DNA from: Gemmatimonadales bacterium
Lineage (GTDB): Bacteria > Gemmatimonadota > Gemmatimonadetes > Longimicrobiales > Gaopeijiaceae
DNA length: 38,536 nucleotides
Reading direction: 5' to 3'
Assembly: GCA_007695195.1 (NCBI GenBank)
Contig: REEG01000117.1
Location: 1 to 38,536 of the forward strand
Shown here: positions 32,053 to 38,536 of the stretch, piece by piece
Numbering within the stretch: position 1 is the stretch's first letter
Layout of the letters: every line of letters starts with the position of its first letter
Notes under the pieces: generated by a model
The model's input: the letters and a program-made list of their open reading frames with translations, nothing else
Told to the model about the DNA's origin: nothing
Databases searched by the model: none
Made by a program: the position numbers and the translations under genes

Positions 32053-33416
32053 GAGTTCTGGTGGTGGACGACGAGGCCAATCTGAGGCGGATGCTCCGGA
32101 GTCTGCTCACTGCCGAGGGTTGGCTTGTGGAAGAGGCGGGGAGCGCGGAGGAGGCCCTGATCCGGGTGGGACAGACCCAGCCCGACGTAGTCCTCCTGGA
32201 CCTGGTCCTCCCCGGGGCCTCCGGCCTTGATCTACTGCCGCGCCTCCGAACTGCCTCTCCCGACACCCCCGTGATCATGATGAGCGGGGAAGCCAACCTC
32301 TCCGACGCGGTGCGCGCCACCCGGGAGGGCGCCTTCCACTTCCTGGAGAAGCCGCTGGGGTCGGAGGCGGTGCTGGCCACATTACGGGGAGCTCTGGAGG
32401 TGAGCAGGGCCCGCGACCTCTCCCGAGCGCTTCGGGAGGAGATGGGACCGGGTGCACGCCTGGTGGGAGACAGTTCACTGATGCAGGAGGTGCGGGCCGT
32501 CATCGAGAAGGTGGCCCCTACCGACGCGCGAGTCCTCATCACCGGAGAGAGCGGGACGGGCAAGGAGATGGCGGCTATCGCCATCCACGCCCTGTCCGCG
32601 CGGGAAGGGGGTCCCTTCGTGCGCGTGAACAGCGCGGCCATCCCCTCCGAACTGGTGGAGTCCGAGATGTTCGGGCATGAGCGGGGAGCCTTCACGGGCG
32701 CCACGCAGCGCCGCCGGGGACGATTCGAACTGGCACACCGGGGCACCCTCTTCCTGGATGAGGTGGGGGATCTGGGTGGCGGAGCCCAAGCCAAGCTCCT
32801 GCGGACCCTGGAGACGGGCGTGGTTCAGCGGGTGGGAGGTCAGGAAAACCTGGACGTTGACGTGCGCGTTCTCGCCGCCACCAACCGGGACCTGGCCGAC
32901 GCGGTACGGACCGGGAACTTCAGGGAGGATCTCCTCTTCCGGCTTGAGGTGGTGGTGGTTCGTATGCCTGCCCTCCGCCACCGCCCCGAGGATCTACCCC
33001 TCCTGGTGTCACACCTCCGGGGCCGCCTCCGGGTCAAGCAGGGTCTGAGTGTTCCCGAGTTCTCCGACTCGGCCATGGCGCGACTGGCCGAACATGGGTG
33101 GCCTGGGAACGTCCGGGAGTTGCTGAACCTCCTGGAGCGTATCGCCATCCTGCACCCCGATGAGGTTGTGGATCCGGAGCTGGTGGAGAGTCTTCTGCAT
33201 TCTGGTACGGCCCGACGGCTCGCCCCTGCGCCCGCCGACGCTCCGGGCCTGGATCATGACGGTCGCAGCCTCCGGGAGAAGTTGGACGACTACGAGCGTC
33301 ATCTCATCAAGGGCGCCCTGGACGAGTCCGAGGGCAATGTGGCCGAGGCCGCCCGGCACCTCCGAACCGACCGCGCCAATCTCTATCGTCGTATGGATCG
33401 CCTCGGCCTTCGCTGA
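32049..33416 (+). CDS. NtrC/NtrX-family sigma-54-dependent response regulator
   Basis: The 455-residue protein has a receiver domain with acidic pocket D7/D8, phosphoacceptor D51 and K101. It is followed by a sigma-54 AAA+ domain with Walker A GESGTGKE (166-173), the sigma-54 contact loop GAFTGA (213-218), Walker B GTLFLDEVG (D237, E238) and the R-finger segment FREDLLFRLEVVVVRMP. A Fis-type helix-turn-helix ends the protein (EGNVAEAARHLRTDRANLYRRM). The complete GAFTGA means it can activate sigma-54 promoters. It overlaps the upstream kinase by 4 bases (ATGA) and is itself followed by a TGATG overlap with the outer-membrane gene, so the products are likely made together. Confidence 0.95.
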   Translation: MRVLVVDDEANLRRMLRSLLTAEGWLVEEAGSAEEALIRVGQTQPDVVLLDLVLPGASGLDLLPRLRTASPDTPVIMMSGEANLSDAVRATREGAFHFLEKPLGSEAVLATLRGALEVSRARDLSRALREEMGPGARLVGDSSLMQEVRAVIEKVAPTDARVLITGESGTGKEMAAIAIHALSAREGGPFVRVNSAAIPSELVESEMFGHERGAFTGATQRRRGRFELAHRGTLFLDEVGDLGGGAQAKLLRTLETGVVQRVGGQENLDVDVRVLAATNRDLADAVRTGNFREDLLFRLEVVVVRMPALRHRPEDLPLLVSHLRGRLRVKQGLSVPEFSDSAMARLAEHGWPGNVRELLNLLERIAILHPDEVVDPELVESLLHSGTARRLAPAPADAPGLDHDGRSLREKLDDYERHLIKGALDESEGNVAEAARHLRTDRANLYRRMDRLGLR

Positions 33417-35257
33417 TGCAGCGCCTGCCCGGGCACCCTTCCCCCCTTCCCCTCTCCACCAGAGCCATGACGCTGCCACCGCCCCCATTCCGCCCCGAAG
33501 TGCGAAGGAACCGGTGCCTCTGGGTCGGCGCTCTCCTCATTCTGGCCACACTGCTCATCCCGACGCCGGCCGTATCCCAGACCCAGCCGACGCCCGGTCC
33601 ACTCCCGGTGGAGTTGGAACAACGGATCGTTACTCTGGCCAATGCACCCGGTACGGCCCGAACGTCGGGACGGACCCGTATTCCTGCCGGGAGCGTGGTG
33701 GAAGGGGACCTGGTGGTGCTGGGGGGGGATCTACGCCTGGGCGGAACGATCCGGGGGACGCTGGTTGTGGCCAACGGAACCCTCACCCTCGAGCCGGGAG
33801 CACGGGTACTCGGGGCCGCCATCGTCGTGGGCGGCGCCGTGTCGGGCGAGGAAGCGGGTGTCTTCCAGGATACGCTGGAGGTCTGGAGCGCCCCGCTCCT
33901 CTACCGGATCCGCGGTGATCGTCTGGAGGGGGTCTCCCGGGAGGGGAGGGTATCGTCTCAGTTCCTCGCTACGGACCTGGGTGTGGCCCGAACCAGGGTG
34001 ACACTCCGCGCCGCCGGAGCCTACAACCGGGTAGAGGGACTCCCGGTGGAGTTCGGACCCATCTTCTCCACGGGAGGGCGGAACCCACTGGAGCTCCGGG
34101 CTTTCGGGATCTGGCGGTCGGAGGGCGGGTTGACCGTGGATACGGACCGGATGGGGTATGACTTCGCCCTGGATCAGGCGGTGGGAGGTCGGGGCACCCT
34201 GGTGGCCGGGGCCAACGTCTACTCCCGATTCCATCCCATGGAAGACCGGGGCATGAGCGATCTGGAAAACGCACTCTCCACCTTCCTCATGCGTCGGGAC
34301 TACCGGGACTACCACGAAGCCCAGGGCTGGTCCACCCATCTGGAGTTCCGCCCCATCCGGCAGCCCATCGTCACCCGCCTCACCTTCCGGGAGGAGGAGC
34401 ACCAAACCGCACCCGTTCGTGGGCCGTGGACCCTGGGGGACGAGGATCGGCCGTGGCGTCTCCAACCCCGAGCGGCCGAGGGAACGGCCCAGTTCGTGGA
34501 AGGTGCGCTCACGCTGGACACCCGGGATGATCCGGATCAACCCGCCGACGGTTGGCTTCTGGAGCTTCGCGGGGTGCAGCAGGTGAGCGGGCGGCTTCGC
34601 GGCCCATCGGCCTCGGTGGACCAGGGCGGACCGAATGGGGGCACCGAAACCGGTGACCCGGCCCTGGGATTGGCGTACGACCGGGTTGGATGGGGTCGTG
34701 TGGACGTTCGCCGGTACGCCCGGCTCGGTCCGGACTCGCGATTGGCCGTCCGCCTGTTCAGCGCCGGGTCGCACGGTTCGAGCCCCCTCCCGCCCCAGTT
34801 CCAATCGACTCTGGGAGGGGAGGGATCCCTGCCGGGGCACCCCCGCTTCGCCGTGGACTGTGGGGTTCGAGGCCACTCCAACCTCACCACCCGTCAGGGC
34901 GGGGAAATGGACGGGGAGTGGGAGTTCTTCCCGGCCTACGGATGCGACCGGGTGGAGATGGCCCAGGTTGAGTTCCAGTACTCCCTTCCGTTCTCGTGGA
35001 ATCCGTTCCCCGACGATTGGGGTGACCCGGAGTGGTCCACCGCCCTCCGTTTCCAGCCCACCCTGTCGGTGTTCGTGAACACCGGTCAGGGGCGGGCGGC
35101 GAACCGGGACGGGTTCCCGGATCGGATGGATTCGGGACGACGAGCCGATGTGGGCTTCGGCCTTCTCACCGGCTCGCTGGGATTCTACTGGGCCCACCCC
35201 ATCAACCGCCGCGACCGGGGTCTCAATTTCTTTGTGCGGCTGGACCGGCGGTTCTGA
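33416..35257 (+). CDS. Outer-membrane beta-barrel protein with bactofilin-like N-terminal segment
   Basis: The 613-residue protein has a signal peptide (about residues 31-53, LWVGALLILATLLIPTPAVSQ). An ATG at 33467 would give a shorter n-region, but the ATG at 33416 overlaps the regulator stop (TGATG). Residues ~85-145 form a short hexapeptide-like beta-solenoid (GSVVEGDLVVLGGDLRLGG, TIRGTLVVANG, GARVLGAAIVVGGAVSG), as in polymer-forming bactofilin-like proteins. The rest reads as amphipathic beta strands with aromatic ends and a terminal Phe (FVRLDRRF), the signature of outer-membrane insertion. The barrel half resembles Omp85/surface-antigen barrels but lacks visible POTRA domains. Function unknown, possibly an envelope protein controlled by the adjacent two-component pair. 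Confidence 0.75.
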   Translation: MQRLPGHPSPLPLSTRAMTLPPPPFRPEVRRNRCLWVGALLILATLLIPTPAVSQTQPTPGPLPVELEQRIVTLANAPGTARTSGRTRIPAGSVVEGDLVVLGGDLRLGGTIRGTLVVANGTLTLEPGARVLGAAIVVGGAVSGEEAGVFQDTLEVWSAPLLYRIRGDRLEGVSREGRVSSQFLATDLGVARTRVTLRAAGAYNRVEGLPVEFGPIFSTGGRNPLELRAFGIWRSEGGLTVDTDRMGYDFALDQAVGGRGTLVAGANVYSRFHPMEDRGMSDLENALSTFLMRRDYRDYHEAQGWSTHLEFRPIRQPIVTRLTFREEEHQTAPVRGPWTLGDEDRPWRLQPRAAEGTAQFVEGALTLDTRDDPDQPADGWLLELRGVQQVSGRLRGPSASVDQGGPNGGTETGDPALGLAYDRVGWGRVDVRRYARLGPDSRLAVRLFSAGSHGSSPLPPQFQSTLGGEGSLPGHPRFAVDCGVRGHSNLTTRQGGEMDGEWEFFPAYGCDRVEMAQVEFQYSLPFSWNPFPDDWGDPEWSTALRFQPTLSVFVNTGQGRAANRDGFPDRMDSGRRADVGFGLLTGSLGFYWAHPINRRDRGLNFFVRLDRRF

Positions 35258-35261
35258 CGCC

Positions 35262-36515
35262 GTGGAGGCCGTCCCCCTCACTCCGGTCACCCCACCGGTC
35301 CGGTCTCACTCCGGACCCGCTGGACTCCTGCGGGTGCTACCGCTGCTGGCGGCGGTGCTGCTCCTGGTTTCGGCTGCCGGTGACCTCCTGGGACAGGCCC
35401 GGCCCGCACCGCTGACCATGACGGCAAACCCCCGTACCGGAACGGTTCAGGTCGCGCTGGGGCCCATTCTCGAGTCCCGGGGAATCGAGGACCAGATCCG
35501 GCGGGGACTTCCGGTGCGGATCCGGGTGACGACGGAGTTGTGGCGCGATCGGATCGTGGATGCCCAGGAGGACCGCCATGAGTGGCGAGCCTCGGTGCGC
35601 CTCGACCCTCTGGAACGGGCCTTCGTCGTGGAGACGGAGGAGGGGGTGACCCTGTCCGCGGCCACCCTCTCCGAAGCCGGCCGACTCCTGGCGGCCCGGT
35701 TGAGCGTCCCGCTGCGCCCTCCCGGGCCCGGACGGTACTACTATCTGGGTCGGGTGGAGGTGGAGACGCTCTCGCGCTCGGATCTGGAGGAGCTCCAGCG
35801 CTGGCTCCAGGGAGATGTGGCGGCCGCCGTGGAGGGTCGAGACGAGAGCGGAGGGATCAGCGGCGCTCTGGGCCGAGGCCTTCAGCGGGTGGTCATCCGG
35901 CTCCTGGGACTGCCCACGGAACGCTTTCGGGCCCGTACGGAGACATTCCGGTTTGACGACGACTCGGACCGTGGCGGAGAGTCGGCGTCACCGTCACCGT
36001 CCGAAGACCCTCACCCGGTGGGTCAACGCTTCAATTCGGGCCAGGTCGGGCTCCACTCCGATTCCAGGCGCATCGGGGGGGACCATGGCGCCGTCCCGAA
36101 GCACGAACTCCGGCGTGACCACATCCTGCTCCCAGTAACGGCGGGAAGCGGAAATGTCACCGGGAAGGGTGAAGCCGGGGAGGGTGGCCAGCGCCAGGTT
36201 GTGCGCCCGCCCCACACCGGATTCCAGCATTCCCCCGCACCACACCGGGATCTCCCGGTCTCGACACAGGTTGTGGATGGCCCGGGACGAGGCGAGCCCA
36301 CCGACGCGGCCCGGCTTGATGTTGATGACCCGGGCCGCATCCATCTCCAGGGCCAGACGCGCGTCTTCAGCCGAGCGGATGGACTCGTCCAGGCAGATGG
36401 GCGTGCGGATCTCCTGCTGCAGGAGGGCATGCTCCCGGAGGTCTTCGTGTCCCAGCGGCTGTTCGATCATGGTGAGCGCCAGATCGTCCATCTCCCGGAA
36501 GAGGGCGGCGTCTGA
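35262..36515 (+). CDS. DUF4390-family protein with long unexpected C-terminal extension
   Basis: The probable start is a GTG 4 bases after the barrel gene stop. Residues ~25-47 (LLRVLPLLAAVLLLVSAAG) form a signal peptide, followed by an extracytoplasmic DUF4390-like domain (LESRGIEDQIRRGLPVRIRV, TELWRDRIVD and RYYYLGRVEVETLSRSDL) ending near residue 235. DUF4390 genes often sit beside ntrYX in Proteobacteria, and here too the NtrY/NtrX-like pair lies two genes upstream. The expected stop near 35990 is missing: the frame continues 522 bases through the antisense of the OSBS gene to 36515, giving a proline- and histidine-rich tail without domain character. The tail may be translated, or it may reflect a lost stop or an error in the sequence. 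Confidence 0.65.
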   Translation: MEAVPLTPVTPPVRSHSGPAGLLRVLPLLAAVLLLVSAAGDLLGQARPAPLTMTANPRTGTVQVALGPILESRGIEDQIRRGLPVRIRVTTELWRDRIVDAQEDRHEWRASVRLDPLERAFVVETEEGVTLSAATLSEAGRLLAARLSVPLRPPGPGRYYYLGRVEVETLSRSDLEELQRWLQGDVAAAVEGRDESGGISGALGRGLQRVVIRLLGLPTERFRARTETFRFDDDSDRGGESASPSPSEDPHPVGQRFNSGQVGLHSDSRRIGGDHGAVPKHELRRDHILLPVTAGSGNVTGKGEAGEGGQRQVVRPPHTGFQHSPAPHRDLPVSTQVVDGPGRGEPTDAARLDVDDPGRIHLQGQTRVFSRADGLVQADGRADLLLQEGMLPEVFVSQRLFDHGERQIVHLPEEGGV

Positions 36516-37100
36516 GAGGGAGTAGGCGGAGTTGGCATCAGCCATGAGAAGCACATCCGGAAAGCGGTCCCGGACCTTCCGGAGCATCTCCAGGTCCCGG
36601 CCCGGCTTGATCTTTACCTTGATCCGTGCATATCCCTCGTCCAGGTACGCCTCCACCTTCTCCAGGAGGGCGTCATCGTTGGGCTGCAGCCCCACACTCA
36701 CCCCCACCGGCACCGGGTCCCCCTTCCCGCCCAGGAGTTCCCAGAGGGGCGCACCCAGGAGCTTGGCGTGGAGGTCCCAGACGGCCATCTCGATCCCCGC
36801 CTTGGCCATGGGGTGTCCACGGATCCACGACACCGGCGCCAGGATCTCTTCCGGACCCTCCATGGTGTGCCCAACCAGCGGGGGCAGGAGGAACTCCGTC
36901 AGGACATGCCACGCCGTGTCGGTGGTTTCATAGGAGTAGCCCGGATCCTCGGCAGCGACACATTCACCCCAGCCCACGGCCCCTTCACCCTCCACGCGCA
37001 GGAGGAGGATCCGTCGGTTCTGGCGGGCTCCGGAGCTGATCTCGAAGACCTCCCGGAGGGGCAGGCGAATCTCGCGGAGTTCGATACGGGTCGGTTTCAT
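35994..37100 (-). CDS. o-Succinylbenzoate synthase / N-succinylamino-acid racemase-family enzyme
   Basis: The 368-residue protein is an enolase-superfamily member of the MenC/NSAR group. All catalytic residues fit: the KxK pair (K161, K163) in RIKVKIKPG, metal ligands D188 (MADANSAY), E213 (MIEQPL) and D238 (CLDESI), and K262 (INIKPGRVGG). Enzymes of this type make o-succinylbenzoate for menaquinone or racemise N-succinyl amino acids. The absence of other men genes favours neither. The start at ATG 37100 matches the family N-terminus (MKPTRIELREIRLPLREVFE) though without a Shine-Dalgarno; the frame extends to a GTG at 37163. It is convergent with the DUF4390 gene and shares 522 bases with its open frame. 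Confidence 0.88.
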   Translation of the reverse strand: MKPTRIELREIRLPLREVFEISSGARQNRRILLLRVEGEGAVGWGECVAAEDPGYSYETTDTAWHVLTEFLLPPLVGHTMEGPEEILAPVSWIRGHPMAKAGIEMAVWDLHAKLLGAPLWELLGGKGDPVPVGVSVGLQPNDDALLEKVEAYLDEGYARIKVKIKPGRDLEMLRKVRDRFPDVLLMADANSAYSLSDAALFREMDDLALTMIEQPLGHEDLREHALLQQEIRTPICLDESIRSAEDARLALEMDAARVINIKPGRVGGLASSRAIHNLCRDREIPVWCGGMLESGVGRAHNLALATLPGFTLPGDISASRRYWEQDVVTPEFVLRDGAMVPPDAPGIGVEPDLARIEALTHRVRVFGR

Positions 37101-37197
37101 GATGGTGGGGTGCAGGGAGGAGAGCGAAATGCACGGAATGTAGAAGCCGGTGGACCGGCGCACGCGGGAAGCCGGCGGCGACGGGGCATGGGGACCG

Positions 37198-38433
37198 TCA
37201 GAAGAGGGAGAAGACCTCGTCCACCTGAGCCCAGCCGATCTGGAGCAGGAAGGTGCTGTTTCGACCGTAGGACTTGTCGCCCAGAATGTAGAAGCCCGGT
37301 TCGGGATTCACGAGGGTCTCGGCGCCATGGGTGCCCTGGGCCAGACAGTCTCCACCGCTATCGGCTCCCAGGAGTGCAGCGGAGAGCTTGATGGGTCCGC
37401 ACGTCGCATAACACTCATGGACCTGCAGTTGGCGGTAGATCCCATGATCGCCCACGCCACCCGTCAACGCCAGAATCCCGTCGACCCGGAGCGTTTCCCG
37501 AGGTGCGGACGCATCCCGCAGAGTCACCTCCACGCCGCCGCCCTCCACCTCGACGAGACGCTCCACCACACGACCGGGGACGGGGATCACCGCCGGGTGC
37601 TCACCCCGAGCCAGCTTCTCCGCGGTGAGGGCCAGCTCCCGTCGCAGAGGGAGGGGATCATCCTCGATGAGGAACGAGGGGTCGGTGTCGCGGAAGAGCC
37701 AGAAGACCCGAGGCGAACGACCATTCCCGTCCGCTACTTCAGCCAGGGCACACGCTGCGGTCTGTGCCGAGTGGCCGGCGCCCGCCACCAGAACGGTCCG
37801 GCCGGCCCAGGCCTCCATCTCTGCGGGTAGGTCCGGGATCCGGCGATGGATCCGGTGCTGGAGTCCACGTTCGCCCGGAGCCGGGATTCCGCCGTCGCCC
37901 AGCGTATTGGGGGTGGCCCACCGGCCCGTACAGTCCAGGACGATGTCGGCGTACTCCACCAATTCGTCGCCGTCGGGCCCCTGGAGGAGGATCCGGAAGG
38001 GTCGAGCAGCCCGGGCCGGCGTGCCGATCTCTTCGTCCTTCAGCGTCCCTGACCGGCCCACCGCCACCACCCGGGTGTCCAGACGCAGAGCTTCGCGCAA
38101 CTCCGGAAGGGCCCAGAGGGGATCCAGGACGCGGTCCGCCAACTCGTGGCCGGTGGGCGATGCCTCGGGATCCACTTCCAGGGGTCGGCCCACTTCATCC
38201 AGACCTTCCTGCATCCGACCCGAGACATTCATGGTCCATGGGCTGAACAGACGCACATGCCCCCAACTCCGGACATTTCCGGCAGGGGTGGGCGCCTGTT
38301 CGTAGACCCGGAAACGAAATCCCCGGGCCCGGGCCATGAGGGCGGCGTCGAGGCCGATGGGACCGGCGCCCAGGATGGCCACGGTGTGTCCCTGGTTCGG
38401 TCCGTTCCCACCGTCGGCAACCCGCTCCGTCAT
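37198..38433 (-). CDS. FAD-dependent pyridine-nucleotide oxidoreductase-like flavoprotein
   Basis: The 411-residue protein has two Rossmann motifs. The first is N-terminal, VAILGAGPIGLDAALMARARG (G22, G24, G27), and should bind FAD; a second, VLVAGAGHSAQTAACAL (G217, G219), should bind NAD(P)H. The arrangement matches flavin monooxygenase/thioredoxin-reductase-like proteins, but no redox-active CxxC is seen. The segment PGFYILGDKSYGRNSTFLLQ near the C-terminus is the usual FAD-closing region. The substrate is unknown. The ATG at 38433 has an excellent GGAGGTGGAG immediately upstream; an ATG at 38448 would use no such site. It probably follows the partial gene at the window edge in one transcript, with a gap of 44 bases. 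Confidence 0.82.
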   Translation of the reverse strand: MTERVADGGNGPNQGHTVAILGAGPIGLDAALMARARGFRFRVYEQAPTPAGNVRSWGHVRLFSPWTMNVSGRMQEGLDEVGRPLEVDPEASPTGHELADRVLDPLWALPELREALRLDTRVVAVGRSGTLKDEEIGTPARAARPFRILLQGPDGDELVEYADIVLDCTGRWATPNTLGDGGIPAPGERGLQHRIHRRIPDLPAEMEAWAGRTVLVAGAGHSAQTAACALAEVADGNGRSPRVFWLFRDTDPSFLIEDDPLPLRRELALTAEKLARGEHPAVIPVPGRVVERLVEVEGGGVEVTLRDASAPRETLRVDGILALTGGVGDHGIYRQLQVHECYATCGPIKLSAALLGADSGGDCLAQGTHGAETLVNPEPGFYILGDKSYGRNSTFLLQIGWAQVDEVFSLF

Positions 38434-38477
38434 TTCTCCACCTCCCATCTGATTCTCCCGAGAAAGGTCGTCCGGGT

Positions 38478-38536
38478 TCAGGGATCCCTCGCCAGGACGT
38501 AGCGGGAGAGGTCCCCTTCCCGGTGCAGACCGACGG
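38478..38536 (-). CDS. Partial gene, C-terminal 19 codons
   Basis: The minus strand at the right edge reads VGLHREGDLSRYVLARDP followed by TGA at 38480-38478, a credible protein end rather than noise. Its position 44 bases upstream of the flavoprotein start, on the same strand, suggests the preceding gene of an operon. Too little is present to name it. Confidence 0.45.
   Translation of the reverse strand, partial: VGLHREGDLSRYVLARDP

Overview
The window is a high-GC bacterial chromosome segment with densely packed genes and no recognisable rRNA, tRNA, CRISPR array, transposase or phage gene. Gene content (caa3-type oxidase operon, secreted amidohydrolases and a giant M14 peptidase, tandem-domain universal stress proteins, an NtrY/NtrX-like pair beside a DUF4390 gene) and very G/C-rich third codon positions suit an aerobic Gram-negative-type bacterium. 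Gemmatimonadota is my best guess, but it is an inference from style, not a proven placement.

Layout. 0.3-1.6 kb: a STAND/archaeal-type AAA ATPase with a C-terminal winged helix, preceded by overlapping inverted repeats that look like an operator. 2.0-10.0 kb (minus strand): electron-transfer flavoprotein:quinone oxidoreductase, a secreted amidohydrolase and a ~1,530-residue secreted M14 carboxypeptidase-like protein. 10.3-17.4 kb: a MoxR/ChlI-like AAA ATPase (+), then mutY and two double-domain universal stress proteins (-), then a VWA protein that is a plausible partner of the ATPase, and a PhzF-like isomerase. 17.4-18.2 kb: an ~850-base gene-free stretch framed by two near-identical 26-base palindromes and holding tandem hairpins. 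18.2-23.3 kb (minus strand): a complete caa3 cytochrome oxidase operon ctaCDEFG. 23.4-25.6 kb: Trm112-like and DUF192 proteins and a degenerate soluble histidine-kinase-like protein that ends inside a 20-bp hairpin.

25.7-36 kb (plus strand) is one long tightly coupled run: an unknown 186-aa protein, a second secreted amidohydrolase, an alkaline-phosphatase-superfamily enzyme, a PilB/GspE ATPase with extra zinc ribbons, an NtrY-like histidine kinase, an NtrX/NtrC-like sigma-54 activator, a bactofilin-like/beta-barrel outer-membrane protein and a DUF4390 protein. Stops and starts overlap or nearly overlap at most junctions. The DUF4390 frame meets an o-succinylbenzoate synthase-family gene head-on and stays open through 522 bases of its antisense strand. 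A flavoprotein and the last codons of a further gene close the window.

Functional reading. The respiratory genes (ETF-QO feeding quinone, caa3 oxidase as terminal acceptor) indicate aerobic respiration with use of fatty or amino acids. The secreted peptidase and amidohydrolases suggest peptide scavenging. The NtrYX-like pair with an envelope protein and DUF4390 suggests an envelope or nitrogen-responsive regulatory unit. The most unusual items are the paired palindromes around the 17.4-18.0 kb gap, the DUF4390/OSBS convergent overlap, the 18-bp repeat read in two frames at the phosphatase/PilB junction, the lost iron-sulfur ligand in ETF-QO and the non-canonical P-loop of the MoxR-like ATPase.
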